A DNA stretch of 64,000 bases from SELP01 sp035969385 (lineage in GTDB: Bacteria; Pseudomonadota; Alphaproteobacteria; Rhodobacterales; Rhodobacteraceae): positions 1 to 64,000 of the forward strand of contig NZ_JAYKKJ010000004.1 of the NCBI RefSeq assembly GCF_035969385.1, written 5' to 3'. Below, one piece after another: positions 8,000 through 18,066 of the stretch (the stretch's first letter is position 1; each line of letters starts with the position of its first letter). The translations under genes were made by a program, and so were the position numbers. The notes under the pieces are model-generated. The model searched no databases. It was not told the DNA's origin and saw only the letters and a program-made list of their open reading frames with translations.

Positions 8000-8055
8000 T
8001 TTCCTTTCCGGGGTCAGGTTTAACGGGGGCAGGGCAAGGAAAGGGCCGCGGGACA

Positions 8056-8550
8056 GTGGTTCTGAGTTTCACAGGCGAATACGTCCAGAAAGTGGACGGG
8101 AAAGGTCGGATGTCCATTCCGGCCGATTTTCGCCGTGTGCTGGAATCTGGCGATCCCGCCTGGACCGAGGGGCTGACCCCCGCGCTTTACCTGCTGTACG
8201 GCGACCACCTGAAAGAACAGCTGCACGTCTATACCGTCGAGGAATTCAACGCCCTGGCTGGCCGCATCAAGGCGATGCCGCTGGGCGACCCGAACCGCAA
8301 GCGCCTGTCGCGCCTGTTCCTTGGTCAGTCGATCAAACTGGACGTGGACAAGGATGGCCGCGTGGTCATGCCGATCCGCCAGCGTCAGAAACTTGGCCTG
8401 ACCGAGGGCGAGGTCTATTTCTCGGGCGTTGGCGATCATTTCGAGATCTGGAAGGCCGAGACCTTCGGCGCCACGGTCGGCGAGGAATTGTCCGACTGGC
8501 TGGCCGAACAGCCAGACGACTTCGATCCATTGTCCTTGTTGGGAGGATAG
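8056..8550 (+). CDS. mraZ: Transcriptional regulator MraZ
   Basis: A 164-residue regulator at the head of the division/cell-wall cluster. It has two AbrB-like swapped-hairpin domains: GEYVQKVDGKGRMSIPADFR at the N-terminus and IKLDVDKDGRVVMPIRQRQKLGL near residue 95. It binds DNA as a ring oligomer and represses its own operon in E. coli. The GTG at 8056 was chosen because homology begins just after it and AAGGAAAGGG lies upstream; the open frame extends to 7780, but that part reads as non-coding leader. Confidence 0.92.
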   Translation: MVLSFTGEYVQKVDGKGRMSIPADFRRVLESGDPAWTEGLTPALYLLYGDHLKEQLHVYTVEEFNALAGRIKAMPLGDPNRKRLSRLFLGQSIKLDVDKDGRVVMPIRQRQKLGLTEGEVYFSGVGDHFEIWKAETFGATVGEELSDWLAEQPDDFDPLSLLGG

Positions 8551-8553
8551 GGG

Positions 8554-9534
8554 ATGGAACGCGCTGCCACGCCTGACCAAACCGCCCACATCCCCGTTCT
8601 GCTTCGGCCGCTGATCAAGGCGGTCGCGCCGGTGTCCGGCGTCTGGCTCGACGGAACATTCGGGGCCGGGGGCTATACCCGCGCCCTGCTGGCCGCCGGG
8701 GCCGAAAAGGTGATCGGCGTGGACCGCGACCCGCTGGCCTTTGAAATGGCCGCGCCCTGGGTTGGTGACTATGGCGACCGGCTGGAACTGGTCGAGGGCA
8801 CGTTTTCGCGGTTGGATGACTACGGCACCGATCTTGACGGCGTGGTGCTGGACCTTGGCGTGTCGTCGATGCAGCTGGATCTTGCCGAACGTGGGTTTTC
8901 CTTCATGAAGGATGGCCCGCTGGACATGCGGATGAGCCAGTCCGGCCCCAGTGCCGCCGATCTGTGCAACACGGCGGACGAAGCGGAACTGGCTGATATC
9001 ATTTACCTTTACGGGGAAGAGCGGGCCAGCCGCCGGATCGCCAAGGCGATTGTCAAGGCGCGTCCGCTGACCACCACCCTGCAACTGGCCGAGGTCGTGC
9101 AATCCTGCCTGCCGCGCCAGAAGCCGGGCCAAAGCCACCCCGCGACCCGGACCTTTCAGGCGCTGCGGATCGCGGTGAATGACGAATATGGCGAGCTGTA
9201 CATGGGGCTGACCGCCGCCGAGCGGGCGTTAAAGCCAGGCGGCCTGCTGGCGGTCGTGACGTTTCATTCGGTCGAGGACCGGATGGTCAAACGCTTCATG
9301 CAGGCGCGGGCGGGCGGCACCGGCAACGCCAACCGCTATGCCCCGCAGCTTGAACAGGACAAACCCGCCTTCGAGATCCTGACCCGCAAAGCCGTTGGCC
9401 CGGACGAACAGGAACTGGCGGAAAACCCGCGGTCGCGGTCGGCAAAGCTGCGGGTGGCGCGGCGCACGGATGCGCCTGCGGGAACGGTGGACCGGGCGGC
9501 GCTGGGAATGCCGCTGTTGAAGGGGGAAAGGTGA
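8554..9534 (+). CDS. rsmH: 16S rRNA (cytosine1402-N4)-methyltransferase RsmH
   Basis: A 326-residue enzyme (formerly MraW) that methylates C1402 in the ribosomal decoding centre. Family landmarks are HIPVLLRPLI, the SAM loop DGTFGAGGYTRALL near 30-43, GVVLDLGVSSMQLD, RGFSFMKDGPLDMRM and VVTFHSVEDRMVK near the end. It begins 3 bases after the mraZ stop, and its own stop overlaps the ftsL start. Confidence 0.95.
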   Translation: MERAATPDQTAHIPVLLRPLIKAVAPVSGVWLDGTFGAGGYTRALLAAGAEKVIGVDRDPLAFEMAAPWVGDYGDRLELVEGTFSRLDDYGTDLDGVVLDLGVSSMQLDLAERGFSFMKDGPLDMRMSQSGPSAADLCNTADEAELADIIYLYGEERASRRIAKAIVKARPLTTTLQLAEVVQSCLPRQKPGQSHPATRTFQALRIAVNDEYGELYMGLTAAERALKPGGLLAVVTFHSVEDRMVKRFMQARAGGTGNANRYAPQLEQDKPAFEILTRKAVGPDEQELAENPRSRSAKLRVARRTDAPAGTVDRAALGMPLLKGER

Positions 9535-9890
9535 TGCGGGGGCTGCTATACGTCTTCTCTGCACTGGTCGTCATGGCCCTTGGCTATTGGGCCTATCACG
9601 AAAATTATACCACGCAGACCGCCATCCGCGAGGTGCGGGGCCTGCATCGCGAGATCGGCGAGGCGCATGAGAAACTGGGCGTTCTGCGCGCCGAATGGGC
9701 CTATCTGAACCGGCCCGACCGGCTGCGGGATCTGGCGGAACTGAATTTTGACCGGCTGGGATTGCTGCCGCTGATGCCTGACGGCTTTGGCCGGGTGGAT
9801 CAGGTGACCTATCCGCCGGAACCGCTGTTCCCTGTCGTCAACCCGATCGAGGTTTCCAGTGATGCCCGCGCCGGGGAGGAGCCGCTATGA
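9531..9890 (+). CDS. ftsL: Cell division protein FtsL
   Basis: A 119-residue bitopic protein with one membrane helix (about 4-23) and a following coiled coil (REVRGLHREIGEAHEKLGVL), as expected for FtsL of the divisome FtsQLB complex. The position between rsmH and ftsI is the conserved dcw place. GTG 9531 and ATG 9534 are adjacent possible starts; the first overlaps the rsmH stop as GTGA. Confidence 0.88.
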   Translation: MMRGLLYVFSALVVMALGYWAYHENYTTQTAIREVRGLHREIGEAHEKLGVLRAEWAYLNRPDRLRDLAELNFDRLGLLPLMPDGFGRVDQVTYPPEPLFPVVNPIEVSSDARAGEEPL

Positions 9891-11671
9891 TCCGCACACC
9901 GCTGCGCCCGCTTGCCCGCATTCTGCGTGCCCGCGCCAACGGCGAAAACCCGTCCGAGATCGAGGCCGAAAACCGCCGCCAGCGGCATGAGCAGATGCGC
10001 GATCGCGCCCGAAACCGCGCCGAAAGCCGTCTTTTGGTTCTGGGCCTGTGCTTTTTCGCGGCCTTCGGGGCCATCGGCCTGCGCATGGGGGCAATTGCCG
10101 CTACAGAGCCGGAAGAGCCGCGCACAGCGGCCGTCGGCAACCCGATCATCGGTCAGCGGGCCGATATTCTGGACCGCAATGGCCGCATCCTCGCGACGAA
10201 CTTCGACACCCACGCGCTTTACGCGCAACCGCCGCAGATGATCGACCCGCGCGGCGCTGCCGACGGTCTTGCGGCGATTTTCCCGGAACTGGACGCGGAC
10301 GACCTTTACGAAGATTTCACCGGTTCGCGGAAGTTCCTGTGGATTCGGCGTCAGATCAGCCCCGAACAGATGCAGGCGGTCCATGATATCGGTGACCCCG
10401 GCCTTCTGTTCGGCCCGCGCGAGATGCGTCTTTACCCCAATGGGTCCATCGCGGCGCATATCCTTGGCGGTGCGGGCTATGGCCGCGAAGGCGTGGATTC
10501 CGCCGAGGTGATCGGCGTCGCCGGGGTTGAACGCCAGTTCGACGATTACCTGCGCGACCCGGCCAATGAAGGCGAGGCACTTGAACTCTCCATCGACCTG
10601 ACCATTCAGGCGGCGCTGGAGCGGGTGCTTCAGGGCGGCATGATGCTGATGAACGCCAAGGGCGCCTCGGCGGTTCTGATGGATGTGCACACGGGCGAGA
10701 TCATCGCCATGGCCAGCCTTCCGGATTTCGATCCGAACAACCGGCCCCGTCCCCTGACCGAAGGCGACCAGTCCGACAGCCCGCTGTTCAATCGCAACGT
10801 TCAGGGGCTTTATGAACTTGGGTCGACCTTCAAGATCTTCACCGTTGCGCAGTCGATGGAACTGGGGCTGACCAACCCATCGACCATGATCGATACGACC
10901 ATGCCCCTGCGGGTCGGCGGCTTTCCGATTAACGATTTCCACTACTACGGGCCGCAACTGTCGGTCACGGATGTGATCGTGAAATCGTCGAACGTCGGCA
11001 CCGCCCGGATCGCGATGGAAATCGGGGCGGAACGGCAGCAGGACTTCCTGCGCGAGCTTGGCCTGATGGACCCAACCACGGTCGAGATGGTCGAGGCACC
11101 GACAGGCCGCCCGATCTTCCCGCAGACCTGGCGCGAGGTGAATACGGTCACGATTTCATATGGGCACGGGCTGTCCACCTCTCCGCTGCACCTTGCGGCG
11201 GCCTATGCGACAATTGCCAATGGCGGCACCCGCGTGGCGCCGACCCTTCTGGTGCAAGACGGACCGCAACGGGGCGAACGTGTCCTGTCGCCCGAGGTCG
11301 CCGACGCCGCCGTCGACATGCTGCGGCAGGTCGTGGTGCGCGGCACCGCGTCTTTCGGCGAGGTGGCGGGATACGAAGTGGCGGGCAAGACCGGCACGGC
11401 GGAAAAACCCAACCCGCGCGGCGGTGGCTATATGGATGACAAGGTGATCGCGACCTTTGCCAGCCTGTTCCCCGCTAGCAACCCGCAATATGTGCTGGTT
11501 GTGTCACTGGATGAACCCACCGAAACCAGCGGCGATGAACCGCGCCGCACTGCGGGCTGGACCGCGGTTCCTGTTGCGGCAGAGATCATCCGTCGCGTCG
11601 CGCCGCTGTTGGGGTTACGGCCACAGATTGAACCTGCCACGGTGACGGGTGTAACACTCACCTCGAACTAG
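9887..11671 (+). CDS. ftsI: Peptidoglycan transpeptidase FtsI (PBP3)
   Basis: The septal penicillin-binding protein, 594 residues. A basic cytoplasmic tail of about 45 residues and one membrane helix precede the dimerisation domain (GQRADILDRNGRILATN). The transpeptidase domain has all three active-site motifs: STFK near 313, SSN near 366 and KTG near 500. The ATG overlaps the ftsL stop (ATGA). Confidence 0.95.
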   Translation: MIRTPLRPLARILRARANGENPSEIEAENRRQRHEQMRDRARNRAESRLLVLGLCFFAAFGAIGLRMGAIAATEPEEPRTAAVGNPIIGQRADILDRNGRILATNFDTHALYAQPPQMIDPRGAADGLAAIFPELDADDLYEDFTGSRKFLWIRRQISPEQMQAVHDIGDPGLLFGPREMRLYPNGSIAAHILGGAGYGREGVDSAEVIGVAGVERQFDDYLRDPANEGEALELSIDLTIQAALERVLQGGMMLMNAKGASAVLMDVHTGEIIAMASLPDFDPNNRPRPLTEGDQSDSPLFNRNVQGLYELGSTFKIFTVAQSMELGLTNPSTMIDTTMPLRVGGFPINDFHYYGPQLSVTDVIVKSSNVGTARIAMEIGAERQQDFLRELGLMDPTTVEMVEAPTGRPIFPQTWREVNTVTISYGHGLSTSPLHLAAAYATIANGGTRVAPTLLVQDGPQRGERVLSPEVADAAVDMLRQVVVRGTASFGEVAGYEVAGKTGTAEKPNPRGGGYMDDKVIATFASLFPASNPQYVLVVSLDEPTETSGDEPRRTAGWTAVPVAAEIIRRVAPLLGLRPQIEPATVTGVTLTSN

Positions 11672-11692
11672 AACCGGCAAGGCGGGGCAGAG

Positions 11693-13204
11693 ATGGCAGG
11701 CACGGGCGCGACAGGACAGAAACGATCAACCCTCGGCGCGCTTGGGCTTACGGCGCGCGGTGGGGCGGATGCGATCATTACCGGGATCACGGCTGACAGC
11801 CGCGAGGTGCGCGAAGGCACGCTGTTCGCCGCCTTGCCGGGGATCAAATTCCACGGGGCCGAATTCATCCAATACGCCCTGCCCATGGGGGCGGCCGCCA
11901 TCCTGACCGATTTCGAAGGCGAACGCATTGCCGCTGACGTGCTGGAAGGGACAACCGCCGCGATCGTCGTGGCCGAGGACCCGCGCCAGACGCTGGCCCA
12001 GACCGCCGCGCTGTGGTTCGGGCGGCAGCCGGGGACGGCGGTGGCCGTGACCGGCACCAACGGCAAGACCTCGGTGTCCACCTTTTGCCGGATGATCTGG
12101 GAAGAACTGGACCGCAAGGCTGTCAACCTTGGCACCACCGGGGTCGAAGGCTATTGGACCAATCCGCTGAAACACACGACGCCCGATCCGATCACCCTGC
12201 ACCGGGTCATGGCCGAGGCCGCAGAGGCCGGTGTCACCCATCTGGCGATGGAGGCGTCGAGCCATGGGCTGGATCAGCGGCGGCTGGATGGGGTGGTTCT
12301 GAAGGCGGCGGGGTTCACGAACTTCACCCAGGATCATCTGGACTACCACAAGACCTTCGATGCCTATTTCAACGCGAAGATGGGCCTGTTTACCCGCGTT
12401 CTGCCCGATGATGGGGTGGCGGTGATCAATATCGACGACCCGAAGGGGCTGGAGGTGGCCAATATCGCCGAGGATCGGGGTCAGCGTACGATACTGGTCG
12501 GAAGTGACGAGGCGGCAGATCTGCGGCTTCTGGGCCAGCGGTTCGATGCGACCGGGCAGGACCTGCGGTTTTCCTGGGGCAGCAAGGTGTATACTGCCCG
12601 GCTGAACTTAATTGGTGGGTTTCAGGCGCAGAACGTCCTTCTGGCGGCGGGGCTGGTGATCGGGGCCGGCGAAGATCCGGCGCATGTCTTTGATACCCTG
12701 CCGCATCTGACAACCGTCCGGGGCCGGATGGAACTGGCCGCCACGCGGACCAATGGCGCGGCAGTCTATGTGGATTATGCCCATACGCCCGACGCGGTTG
12801 AAACCGCGCTCAAGGCGATCCGCCCCCATGTCATGGGCCGGATCGTTGCCATCGTCGGCGCGGGCGGCGACCGTGACGCGGGCAAGCGCCCGCTGATGGG
12901 CAAGGCGGCGGCAGAGTTTGCCGACGTGGTGATCGTGACCGATGACAACCCGCGCAGCGAAGACCCGGCCAGCATCCGCGCGGCTGTCATGGAAGGCGCA
13001 ATAGCGGCGGGTGGAGAGCCGACAGAAGTCGGCGACCGGGCCGAGGCGATCCTGCGGGGCGTGGACGCCCTGCAACCGGGTGACGCGCTGCTGATCGCGG
13101 GCAAGGGCCATGAAACCGGGCAGATCGTCGGCGATCTGGTTCTGCCCTTTGACGATGCCGAACAGGCTAGCATCGCCGTGGCCGCGCTGGAGGGCCGGAT
13201 ATGA
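11693..13204 (+). CDS. murE: UDP-MurNAc-L-Ala-D-Glu:meso-diaminopimelate ligase MurE
   Basis: A 503-residue Mur ligase adding the third residue of the peptidoglycan stem. It has the ATP loop GTNGKTS near residue 120 and the central motif MEASSHGLDQRRL. DNPRSEDP, near 417, is the motif that selects meso-diaminopimelate rather than lysine. Its stop overlaps the murF start (ATGA). Confidence 0.96.
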   Translation: MAGTGATGQKRSTLGALGLTARGGADAIITGITADSREVREGTLFAALPGIKFHGAEFIQYALPMGAAAILTDFEGERIAADVLEGTTAAIVVAEDPRQTLAQTAALWFGRQPGTAVAVTGTNGKTSVSTFCRMIWEELDRKAVNLGTTGVEGYWTNPLKHTTPDPITLHRVMAEAAEAGVTHLAMEASSHGLDQRRLDGVVLKAAGFTNFTQDHLDYHKTFDAYFNAKMGLFTRVLPDDGVAVINIDDPKGLEVANIAEDRGQRTILVGSDEAADLRLLGQRFDATGQDLRFSWGSKVYTARLNLIGGFQAQNVLLAAGLVIGAGEDPAHVFDTLPHLTTVRGRMELAATRTNGAAVYVDYAHTPDAVETALKAIRPHVMGRIVAIVGAGGDRDAGKRPLMGKAAAEFADVVIVTDDNPRSEDPASIRAAVMEGAIAAGGEPTEVGDRAEAILRGVDALQPGDALLIAGKGHETGQIVGDLVLPFDDAEQASIAVAALEGRI

Positions 13205-14652
13205 CCGCGCTTTGGACCGCAGCCGAGGCCGCAGCCGCAACAGGTGGGACAGCGACGACCGACTGGGCCGCAACAGGCGTGTCCATTGACACCCGCACGA
13301 TCCAGCCGGGCGATCTGTTCGTGGCCCTGACAGCCGCGCGGGACGGGCATGACTTCGTGGCGCAGGCGCTGGCCAAGGGCGCGGCGGCGGCGATGGTCAC
13401 ACACCGCCCGGAAGGCGTGGCCGAAGATGCGCCCCTGCTGATCGTGGACGACGTGCAATCGGCGCTGGAACGGCTGGGGCAGGCGGGCCGCGCCCGCAGC
13501 AAGGCCCGCGTTGTCGCGGTGACGGGATCGGTCGGCAAGACCTCGACCAAGGAAATGCTGCGCGAGGTGTTGTCGCGGCAGGGTCGCACCCATGCCTCTG
13601 TCGCCTCCTACAACAACCATTGGGGCGTGCCGTTGACGCTGGCGCGGATGCCGGTCGACACGGATTATGCGGTGATCGAGATCGGGATGAACCATCCCGG
13701 CGAAATCGCGCCCCTGTCGCGGATGGCCCGGCCACACGTGGCGATGATCACCACCGTTGCCGCCGCCCATCTGGAGGCCTTTGGCCGGATCGAAGGCATC
13801 GCCAGCGAAAAGGCGTCGATCATCGCCGGGCTGGACGAGGACGGCACCGTCGTCGTGCCCGCCGACCTGCCGGAGAATGTCTATGGGGTCATCGACATCG
13901 AAACCTATACCGATGGTCCGCGCCGCTGGTTCGGGACAGAGGATGACAACCCCTGGCACCTTCTGGACGTGCGGGCGGGGGCTGATTGCACCGTGGTCCG
14001 GGCGCATCTGCCCGAGGTCGGGGAACTGGTGTTCAAACTTTCGGTCGCGGGGCGGCATTTCGCGGTCAATGCGCTGGGCGTGCTGGCCGTGGTCGATGCG
14101 CTGGGGGCAGACCCGATCCTTGCGGCCCATGATCTTGTCCACTGGCTGCCGCCCGAAGGGCGCGGGACGCGGGAAAAGGTGGCCTTGGACCCGGCGCGGT
14201 CCGACGACTGGTTCGACCTGATGGATGACGCCTTCAACGCCAACCCCACGTCGCTGTCCGCCGCGCTTGAGGTGCTGGCCGCCACCGCGCCGCGAGACGG
14301 GGTGGGCCGCGTGCACAAGGGGCGGCGGATCGCCGTGCTGGGCGACATGCTGGAACTTGGACCGGAAGAACTGGCCCTGCACGCGGGCGTAGCAAATGAC
14401 CCGTCGCTTCAGGCGGTCGATACGGTCCATTGTTCCGGTCCCCGGATGAAATCCCTGTGGGAGGCGCTGCCCGAAGGCAAGCGCGGCCGCTGGACCGAAA
14501 ACGCCGAGGACATGGCCGCCCAGTCCCACCGCCTGATCGACGCGGGCGATGTCGTGCTGGTGAAGGGATCGAAGGGGTCCAAGGTTTCCCTTGTCGTTGA
14601 CGCGCTGCGTAAATTGGGGCAAGGCCGCAGAACTTCCGAAGAAGGGGCTTGA
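13201..14652 (+). CDS. murF: UDP-MurNAc-tripeptide:D-Ala-D-Ala ligase MurF
   Basis: A 483-residue ligase completing the UDP-MurNAc pentapeptide. The ATP loop GSVGKTSTKE lies near 108, followed by SYNNHWGVPLTLARMP and IEIGMNHPGEI, all characteristic of MurF. The later DDAFNANPTS motif is also conserved. Confidence 0.96.
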   Translation: MTALWTAAEAAAATGGTATTDWAATGVSIDTRTIQPGDLFVALTAARDGHDFVAQALAKGAAAAMVTHRPEGVAEDAPLLIVDDVQSALERLGQAGRARSKARVVAVTGSVGKTSTKEMLREVLSRQGRTHASVASYNNHWGVPLTLARMPVDTDYAVIEIGMNHPGEIAPLSRMARPHVAMITTVAAAHLEAFGRIEGIASEKASIIAGLDEDGTVVVPADLPENVYGVIDIETYTDGPRRWFGTEDDNPWHLLDVRAGADCTVVRAHLPEVGELVFKLSVAGRHFAVNALGVLAVVDALGADPILAAHDLVHWLPPEGRGTREKVALDPARSDDWFDLMDDAFNANPTSLSAALEVLAATAPRDGVGRVHKGRRIAVLGDMLELGPEELALHAGVANDPSLQAVDTVHCSGPRMKSLWEALPEGKRGRWTENAEDMAAQSHRLIDAGDVVLVKGSKGSKVSLVVDALRKLGQGRRTSEEGA

Positions 14653-14656
14653 GTAT

Positions 14657-15739
<1,083 letters not shown>

Positions 15740-15809
15740 CCCCCGCGAAGACGTGATTTTGGACAGGGCGTCGGCCCGTGCTATCTTTCCTGCAAACAGG
15801 GAGGAGACC

Positions 15810-16403
15810 ATGGACAGACGCGCCTTTCTTGCCGCAACCGCCTTTGGGCTGGCCGCCGCGCAGGCGGGTCGTGCCGAACCGGTCCTTCGGGACGACGGGT
15901 TGCATGATCAGCCGTTCTTTCTGGACAGTTTCCTTGAGATGGGACCGGACCTTGAAGAGGCCGCCGCGCAGGGCCGCGGTCTGATCGTCCTGTTCGAACA
16001 GCGTGGGTGTCCCTATTGCCGGGAACTTCACGCTGTGAATTTCGAACGGACCGAGATCACCGACTATCTGACCGCGCATTTCGATGTTGTTCAGCTTGAT
16101 CTTTGGGGATCACGCGCGGTCATCGACTTTGACGGGGAAGAGCTGGAAGAGCGGGACCTTGCCCGTAAATGGTTCGTGAACTTCACCCCGACGCAGGTGA
16201 TTTTCCCGGCGGCCAACGCGGGCACCACGGACCTGCGCGCGGCGGAGGCGTTCCGGATGCCCGGATATTTCAAGCCCTTCCATCACTTATCCGGCCTCGA
16301 ATACGTGGCGACTGGCGAATACCTCAACCAGCCGTTCCAACGATATTTGCAGGACAAGTTCGCGGCGCTGGCCGAACAGGGCATCGACCCGGACGTTTGG
16401 TGA
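15810..16403 (+). CDS. Periplasmic thioredoxin-like protein (SoxW-type, CPYC)
   Basis: A 197-residue exported thioredoxin-fold protein. The N-terminus DRRAFLAATAFGLAAAQAGRA looks like a Tat signal with cleavage near residue 22. The redox motif CPYC sits near residue 70 (FEQRGCPYCREL), and the cis-proline region reads FTPTQVIF. It resembles the SoxW/SoxS thioredoxins that keep periplasmic partners reduced, though no sox genes are nearby. The start has a strong GGGAGGAGA site, 57 bases downstream of where the frame opens. Confidence 0.8.
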   Translation: MDRRAFLAATAFGLAAAQAGRAEPVLRDDGLHDQPFFLDSFLEMGPDLEEAAAQGRGLIVLFEQRGCPYCRELHAVNFERTEITDYLTAHFDVVQLDLWGSRAVIDFDGEELEERDLARKWFVNFTPTQVIFPAANAGTTDLRAAEAFRMPGYFKPFHHLSGLEYVATGEYLNQPFQRYLQDKFAALAEQGIDPDVW

Positions 16404-16707
16404 AATCTGATCAAATCCATTGAAAAATAACGGGTTTTCGGGGTGATTTGATCAAAACAGACGCAAATTCTGTTGCATGGGAACAACGGCGGGGGTCAGC
16501 GACCCCTGCAAAGCGAAATATTCGCATCTTGCGAAAAATCTTCTCTTGCAACGACTCATGCGATGCCCCACATGCGCCTCCACAGACGCCAACGCACGCG
16601 CCTCTGGCCGGTCATGCAGTCACGCTGACACGTGTTTACGTAGCGACGGTAACGTCTCCTTTTGGAAGTGAGCGGTCATAGATGGCCGGGTCTAGTTGGA
16701 GATGAAT
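16404..16707 (+). promoter_or_regulatory. Long 5' leader of the ornithine decarboxylase gene, candidate speF-type RNA element
   Basis: About 300 bases without a credible gene. In alphaproteobacteria the speF RNA motif (Rfam RF00518) occupies the leader of ornithine decarboxylase genes, and this is the equivalent place. The region contains an inverted repeat (16408-16454), TTCGC-ATCTT-GCGAA near 16502-16520, and a structured GC-rich stretch. A 64-codon frame from 16477 has no ribosome site. Identity as speF is inferred from context only. Confidence 0.4.
16408..16454. repeat. Inverted repeat TGATCAAATC / GATTTGATCA
   Basis: Two perfect 10-base arms (16408-16417 and 16445-16454) flank a 27-base spacer that holds a second short repeat (GAAAA/TTTTC). 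It lies right after the thioredoxin gene stop and could be a terminator or an operator. Confidence 0.55.
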
Positions 16708-17880
16708 ATGACTGCAGTGTTCACCGGGGCCGAAACGGCTCTGCCGGTCGAGTATACCTCTCGCCTTGATGCCTACATCGCGACCGCCGACTTTGATCGC
16801 CCGACGCTGGTGGTCGATGTGGACCGCGTGGAAACCCAGTATCGCGCCCTGAAGGCTGGCCTTGGCCGTGCCGATATCCACTATGCCGTCAAGGCGAACC
16901 CGGCGGGGGCGATCCTGCGCCGTCTGGCCGGGCTTGGCTCGAACTTCGATGCCGCCTCCCGCGCCGAGATCGAGGCCTGCCTTGAGGCCGGGGCGACCCC
17001 GGACCGCATTTCCTTTGGCAACACCATCAAGCGCCCGGCCGATATCGCCTGGGCCGCTGCGCAGGGCATCTCCCTGTTCGCCGCCGATGCCGAGGAAGAG
17101 CTGGAAAAGATCGCCGAAAACGCCCCCGGCGCGCAGGTCTACATCCGCCTGATCGTTGAGGTGTCCGAAGCCGACTGGCCGCTGACCCGCAAGTTCGGCT
17201 GCGATGCCGACGAGGCGCTACGCCTGCTGGACGTGGCGAAATCGCTGGGCCTGTCGCCCATCGGTTTCTCCTTCCACGTCGGTTCGCAGACCCGCAAGGC
17301 CACCATGTGGGCCCCGGCGCTGGACGCGCTCGCCCGCACCTGGCACGCCGCCCGCGCCGCAGGCCACGAATTGACCCTTCTCAACATCGGTGGTGGCTTC
17401 CCGGCCTTCTACGATGAAGAGGTGGACGCGCCCGAAGCCTATGCTGCCGACGTGATGCGCATGGTCACTGACCGTTTCGGCGATGTCGCCCGTATCATGG
17501 CCGAACCGGGCCGGGGCATGGTCGCCGAGGCCGGGACCATCGTCGCCGAGGTGCTGATGGTGTCGCGCAAGTCGACCCGCGACCTGCACCGCTGGGTTTT
17601 CCTGTCGATCGGCCGTTTCTCGGGCCTCGCCGAAACCGAGGGCGAAGCAATCCGTTACCGGTTCGAAACCGCCCGCGATGCGGACCAGATGGGCCCCTGC
17701 ATCATGGCAGGCCCGTCCTGCGACAGCGCCGACGTGCTGTATGAAAAGCGCCCGATGCCGCTGCCGCTGACGCTGAAGGCCGGTGACCGGGTTCTGATCC
17801 GCAACACCGGGGCCTATACCTCGACCTATTCTTCGGTCAATTTCAACGGCTTCCCGCCGCTGGCTGTGGTCTGTATCTAA
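16708..17880 (+). CDS. Ornithine decarboxylase, fold-III (eukaryotic-like) type
   Basis: A 390-residue PLP enzyme converting ornithine to putrescine, in the fold-III family shared with lysine and diaminopimelate decarboxylases. HYAVKANP carries the PLP lysine near residue 60. GFSFHVGSQ, LNIGGGFP and AEPGRGMVAEA follow, and CDSADVLY holds the catalytic Cys and the substrate-selecting Asp. ATG 16708 is preferred: GGAG lies 6 bases before it, while the in-frame TTG 16696 and ATG 16702 have no properly spaced site. Confidence 0.88.
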   Translation: MTAVFTGAETALPVEYTSRLDAYIATADFDRPTLVVDVDRVETQYRALKAGLGRADIHYAVKANPAGAILRRLAGLGSNFDAASRAEIEACLEAGATPDRISFGNTIKRPADIAWAAAQGISLFAADAEEELEKIAENAPGAQVYIRLIVEVSEADWPLTRKFGCDADEALRLLDVAKSLGLSPIGFSFHVGSQTRKATMWAPALDALARTWHAARAAGHELTLLNIGGGFPAFYDEEVDAPEAYAADVMRMVTDRFGDVARIMAEPGRGMVAEAGTIVAEVLMVSRKSTRDLHRWVFLSIGRFSGLAETEGEAIRYRFETARDADQMGPCIMAGPSCDSADVLYEKRPMPLPLTLKAGDRVLIRNTGAYTSTYSSVNFNGFPPLAVVCI

Positions 17881-17905
17881 GCTGACCCTGAAATCCGATC
17901 ACTTT

Positions 17906-17931
17906 GCGCCGTCCGCGAACGCGGGCGGCGC
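17906..17931 (+). terminator. Terminator-like hairpin after the decarboxylase
   Basis: A 12-bp stem with one wobble (17906-17917 with 17920-17931) around a two-base AA turn, followed by TGCTCGTTTCT. The T-run is poor, so efficiency is uncertain. Confidence 0.6.
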
Positions 17932-18066
17932 TGCTCGTTTCTGAGCATGCCCGACCGCGACGGTATGCAATCGTGTGCCGCTAAGTGTCTTAAAGGAAAC
18001 GATTTTTCCTGTGGACATATGCGTGTGGGGCGCTAGGGTGCCGCCACGTTACCCCTAGGTCCGACC

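Larger units (their letters stand above)
7745..8009 (+). ncRNA. UpsM-like sRNA from the mraZ 5' leader
   Basis: In Rhodobacter sphaeroides the abundant sRNA UpsM is the 5' leader of the dcw operon, released by partial termination upstream of mraZ. Here a promoter at 7711-7738 and a terminator hairpin at 7964-7999 followed by GTTTCCTTTCC frame an RNA of about 260 bases in the same place. Identification rests on position and architecture; I could not compare the sequence itself. Several short frames cross the region, but none has a credible start. Confidence 0.6.

Noticed and set aside
7737..8576. 279-codon frame overlapping the mraZ leader and mraZ
   Set aside because: Different frame from the clear MraZ protein; Arg-rich without family similarity; the first part is explained as leader RNA.
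16477..16671. 64-codon Cys-containing frame in the decarboxylase leader as a leader peptide
   Set aside because: No ribosome site before its ATG and no ornithine- or arginine-sensing arrest motif that I recognise; kept as part of the leader region only.
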